Origin: DATNPX01 sp036702975
Lineage (GTDB): Bacteria > Cyanobacteriota > Vampirovibrionia > Obscuribacterales > Obscuribacteraceae
Length of the DNA stretch: 64,000 bases
Reading direction: 5' to 3'
Assembly (NCBI GenBank): GCA_036702975.1
Contig: DATNPX010000008.1
Span: forward strand, 1 to 64,000
Shown: piece after piece, positions 36,929 through 46,069 of the stretch
How positions within the stretch are numbered: position 1 is the first letter of the stretch
How the letters are laid out: every line of letters begins with the position of its first letter
Made by a program: the position numbers and the translations under genes
The notes under the pieces: generated by a model
Databases searched by the model: none
What the model saw: the letters and a program-made list of their open reading frames with translations, nothing else
Told to the model about the DNA's origin: nothing

Positions 36929-37639
36929 GTGGGAAGTGCGCTGTTGGAACAAACGAAAGAATCTCAATATCAGCATCAGGTGTCCATCCGAGAAACGGAA
37001 GGACTAGAAACTCTAGGATTGACCACGAACCACTGCTGGAGAGATGATCCGCGTCATTTGCTTTTTATCCTGGCACGATCCAAATTCGTTTCGAAGATGC
37101 TTAGCGGTAGCGAGCGTGTCCTGGAGGTCGGTTGTGGCGATGCCTTCGGCGCTCGGCTTGTTCAACAGGAAGTAGCCAATCTTTCTGCTGTAGATTTCGA
37201 CCCCGTATTCGTAAACGATGTTAATGCGCGCATGTCGCCGCGTTGGAAATTTGATTGCCACGTTCACAATATGCTAGACGGACCAGTTGCTGGCGAATTC
37301 GATGCCGCTTATAGTTTGGATGTAATCGAACACATCGATGCGTCCCAAGAGAAAGTGTTTGTTGGAAATATTGCGAAATCGCTGGTGACGAATGGTGTTC
37401 TGATCATCGGAACTCCGTCAATCCAGTCTCAAGTTTACGCGTCTTCCTACAGCAAACAAGGGCACATAAATTGCAAGGACGCAGGACAATTGAAAGCTCT
37501 TATGAAAGAGTTCTTTCACAACGTTTTCATATTCTCGATGAACGACGAAGTTGTCCACACGGGATATTATCCGATGGCGCACTACTTGTTCGCTCTGTGC
37601 GTCGGAAATAAATTGGCTTCTAAAAATGGCGCAGCGTGA
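36929..37639 (+). CDS. Class I SAM-dependent methyltransferase
   Basis: 236 residues from a GTG start. VLEVGCGDAFGARL is SAM motif I, SAVDFDP the motif II acid, and YSLDVIEHID the post-I region. It overlaps the transketolase gene by 4 bp (37636-37639). Methylation of a sugar or of a chain terminus is the likely role, but no substrate-specific motif is visible. The 151-bp gap upstream contains CCCTC-CT-GAGGG, too tight a turn for a real hairpin. Confidence 0.8.
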   Translation: MGSALLEQTKESQYQHQVSIRETEGLETLGLTTNHCWRDDPRHLLFILARSKFVSKMLSGSERVLEVGCGDAFGARLVQQEVANLSAVDFDPVFVNDVNARMSPRWKFDCHVHNMLDGPVAGEFDAAYSLDVIEHIDASQEKVFVGNIAKSLVTNGVLIIGTPSIQSQVYASSYSKQGHINCKDAGQLKALMKEFFHNVFIFSMNDEVVHTGYYPMAHYLFALCVGNKLASKNGAA

Positions 37640-38523
37640 GCGAAATGCAGACAAACAACGGTTCTGTCGAACTAAAATATAAACCGATAGTACCCAACTA
37701 TAAGTACCCTCTTTCGACAGAGCAGCTGACTCAACTTGCACTAGACATGCGTCGGCAAGTGATTCGTATGTCGCATAGTGCGCGTGCACCGCATCTTGGT
37801 TCGGCGCTTTCATGCATAGAAATTGTCGCGTGTTTGTATGGAGCCGTATTGCGCATCGACCCATTGGCGCCCTTCAGCTTAGAACGCGATCGATTTATCT
37901 TTAGCAAAGGACATGCCGCTTCTGCACTGTATTCGGCGCTCGCTTTTATGGGATTCATCGATCTCTCGTTGCTAGAATCTTACGGAACCTCTGGTTCACG
38001 TCTTCCCGAGCAGCCCAGTCCCTCCTGCGTCCCCGGCGTGGAGGCCGCAACTGGGTCGTTGGGACACGGACTTCCCATTGGTCTCGGAATGGCCCTTGCC
38101 GCAAAGATCAAAAATCTCTCGTATCGTACGTATGTTCTCATGAGCGACGGCGAATGCAATGAAGGCTCTGTCTGGGAGGCGGCTCTTGTTGCACCATCGC
38201 AGGACCTCAACAATATGGTAGTGATAATTGATTTCAACAAGTGGCAAGCTACAGGGCGAAGCGAAAAAATCACGGCCCTCAATCCGCTGGCAGCTAAGTG
38301 GAAGGCATTTGGCTGGAGCACTTTTGAGGTTAACGGCCATAATGTGCACGAGCTTCAAGATGTCCTCATCGAAGCAAGCAAGACCAATACTGGTCCAACT
38401 GCGGTGATTGCGCATACCGTGAAAGGCAAGGGAGTCTCGTTCATGGAAGATGATAATAATTGGCACTACAGAGTTCCCTCAGAACAGGAGCTGAGTGCAG
38501 CGTTGGCGGAGCTAAGTCTATGA
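37636..38523 (+). CDS. Transketolase-like protein, N-terminal (TPP-binding) subunit
   Basis: 295 residues. HLGSALSCIEIVACLYGAVL and FSKGHAASALYSAL belong to the TPP/pyrophosphate domain. The TPP motif is SDGECNEGSVWE (G-D-G-x-n-E-G) with the closing Asn in DFNKWQ. The subunit lacks the pyrimidine domain, which is supplied by the next gene, an arrangement found in many split transketolases. Its use in a glycan locus suggests making a ketose phosphate (for example sedoheptulose-7-P feeding the heptose genes at 48-52 kb) or adding a two-carbon branch to a sugar. This is inference. Confidence 0.88.
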   Translation: MSEMQTNNGSVELKYKPIVPNYKYPLSTEQLTQLALDMRRQVIRMSHSARAPHLGSALSCIEIVACLYGAVLRIDPLAPFSLERDRFIFSKGHAASALYSALAFMGFIDLSLLESYGTSGSRLPEQPSPSCVPGVEAATGSLGHGLPIGLGMALAAKIKNLSYRTYVLMSDGECNEGSVWEAALVAPSQDLNNMVVIIDFNKWQATGRSEKITALNPLAAKWKAFGWSTFEVNGHNVHELQDVLIEASKTNTGPTAVIAHTVKGKGVSFMEDDNNWHYRVPSEQELSAALAELSL

Positions 38524-39449
38524 GAAACGCATTCGCAGCGGAAGTCACAGAAATTGCGAACGCAAATGAAAATGTAGTGCTGCTATCTGGTGATATCGGC
38601 AACAAACTTTTTGACCGCTACAAAGAGGTAGCTCCTGACCGTTTTTTCAACTGTGGCATTGCCGAAGCCAATATGATTGGTACTGCCGCTGGTATGGCCA
38701 TGTGTGGACTAAAGCCGATTGTGTATACGATTGTGCCGTTCATAACGACTCGTTGCCTTGAGCAAATCAAGATTGATTTGTGCTATCACAATGCCCCGGT
38801 GGTAGTAGTGGGTGTCGGTGGAGGACTTAGCTACGCGGGACTCGGTGCAACGCATCATTCATTTGAGGATATTGCCATTCTACGAGTGCTTCCCCGGATG
38901 AAGGTTGTGTGTCCCGGTGATCCGGTTGAAGTTCGGCTCGCAGTCCGCGCAGCGCTTGAATCAGATACACCGGTCTACATTCGGCTTGGAAAAAAAGGTG
39001 AAAAGCCGGTTCATCAGGAAACACCGGACTTTGAAATTGGCAAGTGCATTACGGTTCGAGAAGGTCACGAGGTCTGTATCCTCAGCACTGGCAATCTTTT
39101 GTCTCTTGCAATGGCGTGTTCTGACGCTTTAGAGTTGCAATCAATTGGCTCGCAGGTTGTCAGCTTTCATACGGTAAAACCACTCGACGAAAGTGCCCTA
39201 GATGAATTTTTCTCTCGCTTTAGATTAGTTGTTACTCTTGAAGAACATTCGCTAATCGGTGGTTTCGGCAGCGCCGTGTCTGATTGGAAGAATCGATGTG
39301 GTGGGGCTGCAGAGCTCATTACATTTGGTTTATCGGATAAATTCTTATGTGAAGGCGGCAATCAAGCTTATGCGAGGGAACAGTTTGGCCTAACTATAGA
39401 GAGAATTGTTCCGTCGATATTGACTGCACTGAAGCGAGTTGTGATTTGA
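38520..39449 (+). CDS. Transketolase-like protein, C-terminal (pyrimidine and C-) subunit
   Basis: 309 residues from ATG 38520, overlapping the previous stop as ATGA; an upstream start at 38460 lies inside that gene. FNCGIAEANMIGTAAGMAM holds the conserved catalytic Glu that activates the TPP pyrimidine; GVGGGLSYAGLGATHHSFED and a C-terminal TPK-C-like domain (FHTVKPLD, LVVTLEEHSLIGG) follow. It should pair with the product of 37636-38523 to form a heterotetramer. Confidence 0.88.
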   Translation: MRNAFAAEVTEIANANENVVLLSGDIGNKLFDRYKEVAPDRFFNCGIAEANMIGTAAGMAMCGLKPIVYTIVPFITTRCLEQIKIDLCYHNAPVVVVGVGGGLSYAGLGATHHSFEDIAILRVLPRMKVVCPGDPVEVRLAVRAALESDTPVYIRLGKKGEKPVHQETPDFEIGKCITVREGHEVCILSTGNLLSLAMACSDALELQSIGSQVVSFHTVKPLDESALDEFFSRFRLVVTLEEHSLIGGFGSAVSDWKNRCGGAAELITFGLSDKFLCEGGNQAYAREQFGLTIERIVPSILTALKRVVI

Positions 39450-40486
39450 AAACTGAAACTGCCGTTCTAAGAGATACCACCCAGCCGCTTTCAATTGAGG
39501 AGTTAGATGTTCCTCAGCTGAAACCGGGCCAGGTTTTAGTAAAGATCAGCTACTCTGGTGTTTGCCATACGCAGTTGTCTGAATGTCGTGGACGCCGAGG
39601 GCCTGACGCATTTTTGCCTCATTGTCTTGGACATGAGGGGAGTGGCCTCGTCGTAGATGTGGGACCGTCCGTTACGAAAGTGAAGAATGGGCAGCGCGTC
39701 CTGTTGTCTTGGATGAAAGGCAGCGGTGCCGATGTCCCTGGCACTATATATGGTTCCGCACTAGGGAACGTAAATAGTGGTGCTATAACAACTTTCGGTC
39801 GTTTTAGCGTAATTAGTGAAAATCGACTTACTGTGCTTCCAGATACTATCTCATTGAAGGACGCAGCTTTACTTGGATGTGCAGTTCCGACTGGAATTGG
39901 TGCTGTTATGAATACCGCTCAGGCTCAATCGGGACAATCGGTTGTTGTTTTTGGAGCGGGAGGTATAGGGTTGTGTGCGGTGGTCGGTGCTGCAATTGCC
40001 GGTTGTGATCCGATAGTTGCGGTGGATGTGAATCCTGTGAAGTTGACTGCCGCTACACAAGTTGGCGCTACTCACACAATCAATGCTGGTGATCCTGATT
40101 TTGTGACCAACCTCAAGCAGATTACTAAATCCGGATTCGATGTGGCTGTAGAAGCGACAGGACGCAAAGAGCCTATGGAGTTGGCACTACAAGTGGTGCG
40201 CAATCAAGGTGGCCGTGCTGTAATTCTCGGTAATGCCGTCTTCGGAGAAAAAATAAGCATAGACCCTCGAGAGTTCAACGCTGGTAAGCAATTGCGCGGG
40301 TCTTGGGGCGGCGACAACAATCCCGATAGAGATTTTCCGAAATATTTTGACTACCTGCAAGCCGGAAAGTTACAACTTGCGCCTTTCCAGGCGAGTGTTT
40401 ATTCACTCTCGCAAGTCAATCAGGCATTGGACGATCTGGAATCGGGAAAAGTCGTCCGCCCGCTCCTTGATATGGAGACAAATTGA
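39446..40486 (+). CDS. Zinc-type alcohol dehydrogenase (MDR family)
   Basis: 346 residues starting at TTG 39446, which overlaps the transketolase stop. The catalytic zinc ligands are C40 (GVCHTQL) and H63-E64 (LGHEGSG), with a later Cys in LLGCAVPTG. The NAD loop is VVVFGAGGIGLCAVV. The four-Cys structural-zinc lobe typical of class III enzymes is not present: the segment after VKNGQRVLLSW has no cysteines. In this overlapping series it presumably reduces a keto or aldehyde sugar intermediate. GroES and Rossmann domains are complete. Confidence 0.87.
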   Translation: MKTETAVLRDTTQPLSIEELDVPQLKPGQVLVKISYSGVCHTQLSECRGRRGPDAFLPHCLGHEGSGLVVDVGPSVTKVKNGQRVLLSWMKGSGADVPGTIYGSALGNVNSGAITTFGRFSVISENRLTVLPDTISLKDAALLGCAVPTGIGAVMNTAQAQSGQSVVVFGAGGIGLCAVVGAAIAGCDPIVAVDVNPVKLTAATQVGATHTINAGDPDFVTNLKQITKSGFDVAVEATGRKEPMELALQVVRNQGGRAVILGNAVFGEKISIDPREFNAGKQLRGSWGGDNNPDRDFPKYFDYLQAGKLQLAPFQASVYSLSQVNQALDDLESGKVVRPLLDMETN

Positions 40487-41097
40487 TCGTCGGAATTGAC
40501 TTTGATAATACGATCGTTTGTTACGACGATCTCTTCTATCGCGAAGCTCTGGAGCGTGAACTGATTCCTGAACACGTTCTGCCCAACAAGCAAAGCGTGC
40601 GAGACTACTTGAGGTCTATCGGACAGGAAGACAAATGGACCGAATTGCAAGCCTACGTTTATGGTCCTGGAATAATGAAAGCGAATGCCTATACGGGGGT
40701 TTTGGAGTTTTTTGATGCCTGCCGTGTTAGCAGTGTGAAAGCATATGTAATAAGCCACAAGACACAGTTTCCGTATGCTGGCGGAAAGTTTGATCTTCGA
40801 GAATGTGCGTTAGCGTGGCTTAAATCAAACGGCTTTTTCGAGTATGAGAAATCTGGGATTGGAAATTCGGATGTGTTTTTCCTCGATACGAAAAAAGCGA
40901 AGATGCTGGAGATCGAGCGACGTGGTTGCGGTGTCTTCATTGATGACTTACCAGAGTTTCTTACTGAGCAAGATTTTCCTTCCGTAAAGAAGATACTTTT
41001 CGATCCTCATGGAAAGAATGGTTCAGACGAGAGATTTAGTGTGATGCATTCGTGGTCTCAGGCATTCGAGCTGATGTTTGGCGATGAAAACACTTGA
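40483..41097 (+). CDS. HAD-superfamily phosphatase-like protein
   Basis: 204 residues. The nucleophile motif is at the very N-terminus: GIDFDNTIVCYD (D-x-D-x-T), then VISHKTQFPYAGG near the motif II Ser/Thr, a Lys in TKKAKMLE and the motif IV acids in GVFIDDLPEF. It starts at TTG 40483, overlapping the ADH stop (TTGA), the third such overlap in this series. It would dephosphorylate a small sugar or polyol phosphate, or act on a phosphorylated product of the transketolase reaction. Family not closer identified. Confidence 0.75.
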   Translation: MIVGIDFDNTIVCYDDLFYREALERELIPEHVLPNKQSVRDYLRSIGQEDKWTELQAYVYGPGIMKANAYTGVLEFFDACRVSSVKAYVISHKTQFPYAGGKFDLRECALAWLKSNGFFEYEKSGIGNSDVFFLDTKKAKMLEIERRGCGVFIDDLPEFLTEQDFPSVKKILFDPHGKNGSDERFSVMHSWSQAFELMFGDENT

Positions 41098-42103
41098 TCA
41101 ATTTGCCGCGGATTTTTGTAAAGAGCGACACAACACGTCTGAGTACCGATTGGAGTCGTTGCGTGGCGGCAGGAACAATGCGGTATTCAAACTTTCTCTG
41201 CTAGGACACGACTACGTTCTCAAACAATATTTTCGTCACCCGGGTGATTCCAGAGACCGCGGTGCTACTGAGTATGATTTTGTTTCGTATGCCTGGCAGA
41301 ATAATATTCGTAGGGTTCCTTGTCCACTCTTATTCGATAATGCAGTAGGCATTGCAGCATACGAATTTATAGACGGAAAGAAACTTCAGCCGACAGACGT
41401 ATCTGGTCTCTCACTTAACCAGGCGAACGATTTTCTTGCGGAACTCAATGCTGCCCATTTGGAGCGAAGAAATTTCACACGCGTAGCTTCAGAAGCATGC
41501 TTTAGCCTTCTTGAACATTTGGGTTGCATAGAATCTCGTGTTCTGCGACTAGTTCGACATCAATTCGAAGGAGAGTTAGCGGAACAAGTTGCTGATTTTG
41601 TACATCGCTTCGTTGCTCCAGAGTGGGAGCGTATCCGGGCAAACGTTGAGGAACAATGCCGAAGCAACAAATTTAGCTTGTCTGAGACGCTTTCCGAGGC
41701 GGAGCGCTTAATTTCGCCATCCGATTTTGGATTTCACAATGCGATACAACTCAGCAACGGTGAGATTCGTTTTTTGGACTTTGAGTATGCAGGCTGGGAT
41801 GACCCGGCAAAAACTATTTGTGATTTTTTCTTGCAACCAGCCGTCCCCGTACCATTGTCAATGTTCGATGACTTTCTGTTAGGTGCATTGGGCTGTACCG
41901 CAGTTGACATCAAAACTCACAGACTTAAGACGCAAATTCTTTTCGAGCCCTATAAAATAAAGTGGTGCTGCATAATGTTGAATGAGTTCATGCCTGTTTC
42001 GAAAGTCCGTCGAGACTTTTCTTCTTCTGAGCATCTTAATTTCGAGCGTTTACAATCACAACTCGATAAGGCCAAGGCATGCCTATCAAAATCCCTTCAG
42101 TGA
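41084..42103 (+). CDS. APH/choline-kinase-like phosphotransferase
   Basis: 339 residues from ATG 41084 (an in-frame TTG at 41078 adds two residues), overlapping the HAD gene by 14 bp. The N-lobe carries YVLKQY with the ATP-binding Lys. The catalytic loop is SPSDFGFHNA, where S-D-x-x-x-x-N corresponds to H-x-D-x-x-x-x-N of aminoglycoside kinases; the metal-binding acidic motif is FLDFEYAGWDD. It likely phosphorylates a small hydroxylated molecule or a sugar. In some ABC-export O-antigen systems a kinase and a methyltransferase together cap the chain end; that possibility is discussed under findings. Confidence 0.8.
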   Translation: MKTLDQFAADFCKERHNTSEYRLESLRGGRNNAVFKLSLLGHDYVLKQYFRHPGDSRDRGATEYDFVSYAWQNNIRRVPCPLLFDNAVGIAAYEFIDGKKLQPTDVSGLSLNQANDFLAELNAAHLERRNFTRVASEACFSLLEHLGCIESRVLRLVRHQFEGELAEQVADFVHRFVAPEWERIRANVEEQCRSNKFSLSETLSEAERLISPSDFGFHNAIQLSNGEIRFLDFEYAGWDDPAKTICDFFLQPAVPVPLSMFDDFLLGALGCTAVDIKTHRLKTQILFEPYKIKWCCIMLNEFMPVSKVRRDFSSSEHLNFERLQSQLDKAKACLSKSLQ

Positions 42104-42141
42104 GTATTTTCGGTTTCAACTAGCTAACGAAAGGAGAATGC

Positions 42142-42804
42142 ATGTCCGAGATAGATTTTCTAAGCACCACGCATAAGAGCACCAAACGGGACTATGTTGC
42201 ACGGGTTACGGAGTATCCAAAAGCAAAAGCAGCTACTCTGGCTAAGAAATTCGATATCGACTATTGGGATGGCTCGAGACAAACGGGATATGGCGGATAC
42301 CAGTATGATGGCCGCTGGCGGCCAGTTGCCGAACGTATCGCCGAGCACTATGCCTTAAAGAAAGGTGATAAGGTGCTTGATGTCGGATGCGGAAAAGGAT
42401 TCTTGCTCTACGAACTCACACAGGTTGTACAAGGTCTGGATGTGCGAGGAGTTGATATATCTGGTTATGCAATAGAGAATGCGAAACCTGAAATTCGCGC
42501 CTTCGTACAACAAGGCAACGCTACCAAGCTTGATTTCCCTGATAAAGCCTTCGATCTGATTATCTCTATAACGACTCTACACAATCTCTATTGCTATGAG
42601 TTATTCGATGCCTTGAAGGAGATAGAAAGAGTTGGCAAGAAGGATAAATACATTTGCGTTGAGTCCTATAGAAATGAGGAGGAAAAGGCAAATCTTCTCT
42701 ATTGGCAGTTGACTTGCGAAATGTTCTGTACGCCAGCAGAATGGGATTGGTGGTTTAAGCTGACAGGTTACTCAGGAGACTATGGGTTTATCTACTTTGA
42801 GTGA
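42142..42804 (+). CDS. Class I SAM-dependent methyltransferase
   Basis: 220 residues, with the strong ribosome site AAAGGAG upstream of ATG 42142. The N-terminus has YWDGSRQTGYGGYQYDGRW, an aromatic lid seen in some small-molecule methyltransferases. Motif I is VLDVGCGKGFLL, motif II VDISG, post-I FDLIISITTLHNLY. The 3' end overlaps that of the convergent SDR gene by 13 bp. It closes the plus-strand series that starts with the transketolase genes. Confidence 0.85.
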   Translation: MSEIDFLSTTHKSTKRDYVARVTEYPKAKAATLAKKFDIDYWDGSRQTGYGGYQYDGRWRPVAERIAEHYALKKGDKVLDVGCGKGFLLYELTQVVQGLDVRGVDISGYAIENAKPEIRAFVQQGNATKLDFPDKAFDLIISITTLHNLYCYELFDALKEIERVGKKDKYICVESYRNEEEKANLLYWQLTCEMFCTPAEWDWWFKLTGYSGDYGFIYFE

Positions 42805-43679
42805 TGTGTATTCCACGCCACTGCCAGCTGTTCGACACTACTGGAGACATCACGCTGTTTCAATAGTGGTGGCAGGAAAAGAGCCGATGGTGTCAAACTG
42901 GTATTGAGAGGACGCCCTATCATCCCAGGCAACTGATGTAAGTTAATTGGATCGATAAGTTCAGTTCCTTTGCCGAGCTTTTGTGCGCACATGCTCGCAA
43001 TATCGAAGCGAGAAAATGCTTTGGGACCGCTTGAGTTCAATATGCCAGTTCGTTTAGCGTCTTGTGCCAAATGCAGCATCTTTACTAGATCGTCCACGGC
43101 TGCGGGCGCAAATATTTGATCCTTAGCTGCTTGAATGCGAGTACCGCTGTGCAGCTTTTGCATTATCTCGTCGATCAGCGTATTGTCGCCTTTCGTCAAA
43201 CCATATATTTTGCTCAATCTCAAGATAAGGAAATTATCCGTGATTTTGGGAAGTTCGCGTTCGACGTGCGCTTTCTGCCGCCCGTATTCAGTATTTGGGC
43301 AAGTTTGAGCTTGATCACCGTAGCCGCCTTGCCTGCCATCGAAGACATAGTCGGTGGAAAGGAATATTACCTTCATCTTTGTGCGGCTAATCTGTCTAAC
43401 CAGTTCCAGGGTGCCACTCACGTTGACTTCGTAGGATTCTTTCGGATTCTGCTCGCAGTACCCCACGTTGGCCTTTGCCGAAGAGATGACTACGGCCTCG
43501 TGATTCGACTCGAGAAGACGCAGCTTTGCCAGATCAGGTTCTCGAATATCAAATTGAGTCAGGTCATTTTGGGGTGAGCTGAATGCGGTTCCAACAACGT
43601 CAGCGAAATGCTCTCGCTGATTTTTCAGGATATGTCTTCCGACGAATCCACTGGCTCCAATAACCGCGGTTTTTATCAC
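42792..43679 (-). CDS. RmlD-like sugar-nucleotide reductase
   Basis: 295 residues. AVIGASGFVGRHIL binds NAD(P), STDYVFDGRQGGY holds the catalytic Thr, YGRQKAHVE the Tyr-x3-Lys. Same superfamily as 28499-29383 but not closely similar. It is the last gene of the minus-strand series and overlaps the Gfo/Idh oxidoreductase gene by 4 bp. With the C-methyltransferase and RmlB-like genes upstream it likely performs the final C4 reduction of a branched deoxysugar. Confidence 0.82.
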   Translation of the reverse strand: MIKTAVIGASGFVGRHILKNQREHFADVVGTAFSSPQNDLTQFDIREPDLAKLRLLESNHEAVVISSAKANVGYCEQNPKESYEVNVSGTLELVRQISRTKMKVIFLSTDYVFDGRQGGYGDQAQTCPNTEYGRQKAHVERELPKITDNFLILRLSKIYGLTKGDNTLIDEIMQKLHSGTRIQAAKDQIFAPAAVDDLVKMLHLAQDAKRTGILNSSGPKAFSRFDIASMCAQKLGKGTELIDPINLHQLPGMIGRPLNTSLTPSALFLPPLLKQRDVSSSVEQLAVAWNTHHSK

Positions 43680-44740
43680 TGCGTATCTATCCCCAAAGAA
43701 TTCTGCCAGATGGATTCAATTAGTCGCAGGTCGTTTAGAGAATCCATTCCGGAGCTGATTGAAGTGCGACCGTGTAGTACATCCTCGACGAACGCCGATG
43801 CTTGCCTTCTAAATGACCAGGTCCACGGAAACTGGGGAATGTACACTTCTTGGGTTTGTCCAGCTCTATAAATTTCGACGTGCGCTGGTACGTTCTTTAG
43901 CAGTGGTGGAGGCGTTTTGATCGTGATTCGTCCGTCAGTGAAGAATAATTCAGTGCTTTCGTCCCAGCCGCGATTTGTTGACTTTCCCGTTTCAAGAGAA
44001 CAAAGAACCTCGTTGAACTTCAACGCCGTCATTTGGGCGTTTGGATTTGATGTGTCTGCATACCCTATCGTTGGTTCGCAGCCTAGAAGGTAGCGAAGGA
44101 TATTCGTGTTGTGCGAAAAACAGTTGACGAATGCGGCGTACTGAGCCACGAGGTGCTCGGGCAGCCAGTCTGGGGCCATTGGCCATCCAGCATCTTCATA
44201 GGTTGCTTTTTCATCAGTTACAACGTGCCCATCAGCTTTACAATAAGAGTCACCCATAAAACAATGGGCTCTTACAAACGTAAGGTCTCCGAGTTCACGT
44301 TGGGCCTTGCCGTCTTCTAGGTACTTCTTAACGAACTGGACACCTTCGTCGTAGCGCTTCATATAGCCGACACTGTAGACGAGTTCGTTTTGCGCAGCCA
44401 AAGCAACTAGTCGAGCTGCTTGTTCTGAAGTGCCTGCCATTGGCTTTTCAGAGATAACGTGTTTTTTTGCGGTCAGGCAATCAGAGACGATGTTTGCTGT
44501 AAAAGCTCGCGGTGTCACAACCACGACGGCATTCACATCAGGATCTTTCAGCATCTCTGTATGATGCTCATATCCTTTGTCGATTTCATAATGCTCCATT
44601 ACTTTCTTTCGAAGTATTGGACGCATCTCTGCTATAGCTGTTACCTTACAATTCGGCAACTGGCTGTAGTTCATTAGGTGCGCAAGCTGGCCAATGAAAC
44701 CGGCACCAACCATCCCGATTTTTAACGGGCTACTGAGCAT
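43676..44740 (-). CDS. Gfo/Idh/MocA-family oxidoreductase
   Basis: 354 residues. The N-terminal Rossmann fold begins GMVGAGFIGQLAHLMNY; VVVVTPRAFTANIV and SEKPMAGT contain the E-K-P motif with the conserved Lys. The C-terminal alpha/beta domain holds substrate residues that I cannot assign. These enzymes oxidise or reduce sugar ring positions (C3 in several deoxysugar pathways). It overlaps the C-methyltransferase gene by 19 bp, strong evidence for a shared pathway. Confidence 0.87.
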   Translation of the reverse strand: MLSSPLKIGMVGAGFIGQLAHLMNYSQLPNCKVTAIAEMRPILRKKVMEHYEIDKGYEHHTEMLKDPDVNAVVVVTPRAFTANIVSDCLTAKKHVISEKPMAGTSEQAARLVALAAQNELVYSVGYMKRYDEGVQFVKKYLEDGKAQRELGDLTFVRAHCFMGDSYCKADGHVVTDEKATYEDAGWPMAPDWLPEHLVAQYAAFVNCFSHNTNILRYLLGCEPTIGYADTSNPNAQMTALKFNEVLCSLETGKSTNRGWDESTELFFTDGRITIKTPPPLLKNVPAHVEIYRAGQTQEVYIPQFPWTWSFRRQASAFVEDVLHGRTSISSGMDSLNDLRLIESIWQNSLGIDTQ

Positions 44741-46008
44741 GCGTCTCTCTGTTCAATTGCTCTTGAATCCACGACTTCAAAATCGGGACAGCAAACTATA
44801 AATTTGCCACCTTTCTTCAAGTATTCCTGGTTTGACTCAATGATCTTCTTCGCATGTATCCATGCCAGAATGACTACGTAATCCGGTTTCAGGACGTTGA
44901 GTTCGCTCGTTGGGAGTACTTTTATACCGTCTCCGGGTGAGTACTTCCCAGTCTTTTGAGGATGATCATCAAAAATATATTCGACGTGCGGCCCAATTCC
45001 AAATTGTGCCAATAACGTGGGCCCGCTCCTAGCGGCACCAAAACCAGCGAGCACTTTTTTGTCACGGCGACATTGCTCAACGACTTCGGAGAACTGCTTG
45101 TGGATCTTATTGATACGGACAGAAAGCGATTTGATAGTTTCCGCACTCTCAATCTGTTTTGATGCTTCAAGCGCCAGTAACTCATCGACCGCAGAAGTCT
45201 TCTTATGAGGACCACCAACTAACTGTGCGGTTCCTACAATGGAGCCCTTCTGAATAGAATTTCTTTCCACGTCGATTAGCTCCATTCCGTGACTAGCCAA
45301 AAATTTCACCATGGGCTTCAAGGAATGGTGTGACATGTGTTCGTGAAATATTGTGCCCAAGAGAAATTTATCGATGATGTCAACCAAGTACTGGCATTCA
45401 AAAACGAAGACACCGTCTGGCGCTAAGAGCATGCGAATATTTTCCGCCATTCCGGAAAGGTCGTCGGCATGTGCAAAAACATTGAATGCTGTGACGACCG
45501 ACGCAGAACCGTATTTAGTGATTATTTCATTGGTTACGTCGGTGCTCATGAGAGCCGCGATTGTAGGAATTCCACAATCTGTAGCTTTGTTTGCAATCTC
45601 CCTTGCCGGATCAACGCCCGCGACTCGGTAGCCACGCTCCTTAAACTGTCTAAGAAAACTTCCGTCGTTGCTTCCTATGTCAACGACCAAGCCGCTGCTT
45701 TGCGGCTTATAGCGTTGAACAATTTTGTCTGCGACTTCCTGAAAATGGTCGACAATACCCTTGGTTTGTCCTGAATGATACGTGTAATCGTCCCACAGCG
45801 TTTCCGAGTCTATTACGTCCAACAACTGAACGTGCCCGCAATCTCGGCACATGTAGAGGTCAATGGGGAATAGTTCTGCCGATTTTGCAGTGTCTGAGCT
45901 AAGCGAGTATTTCTCTGCAAGCGGAATGGGCTCCAGCTTAACGACGAGTTCCACGTTATTGCGTTCGCAAAGTCGACAATTATTTCTGTGACGAACTGTA
46001 GCCGGCAT
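44722..46008 (-). CDS. NDP-hexose C-methyltransferase (TylCIII-type, zinc-ribbon plus SAM domain)
   Basis: 428 residues. The N-terminal zinc ribbon has CRLC and CRDCGH; the SAM domain has VVDIGSNDGSFLRQFKERG. The loop IFHEHMSHHS, with its His-Glu-His, is the proposed active-site motif of sugar C3-methyltransferases. The C-terminal Rossmann-like domain (AGFGAARSG, YIFDDHPQKTGK) completes the Methyltransf_13/11/14 architecture. These enzymes methylate a 4-keto sugar nucleotide at C3. The keto substrate could come from the RmlB-like enzyme at 46070-47056. Confidence 0.9.
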   Translation of the reverse strand: MPATVRHRNNCRLCERNNVELVVKLEPIPLAEKYSLSSDTAKSAELFPIDLYMCRDCGHVQLLDVIDSETLWDDYTYHSGQTKGIVDHFQEVADKIVQRYKPQSSGLVVDIGSNDGSFLRQFKERGYRVAGVDPAREIANKATDCGIPTIAALMSTDVTNEIITKYGSASVVTAFNVFAHADDLSGMAENIRMLLAPDGVFVFECQYLVDIIDKFLLGTIFHEHMSHHSLKPMVKFLASHGMELIDVERNSIQKGSIVGTAQLVGGPHKKTSAVDELLALEASKQIESAETIKSLSVRINKIHKQFSEVVEQCRRDKKVLAGFGAARSGPTLLAQFGIGPHVEYIFDDHPQKTGKYSPGDGIKVLPTSELNVLKPDYVVILAWIHAKKIIESNQEYLKKGGKFIVCCPDFEVVDSRAIEQRDACSVAR

Positions 46009-46069
46009 ATTCCTTCATCCTTATTAGGTGACGCTATTAGGTGATGTTTCTATTTTATGGTTTGAGGTA

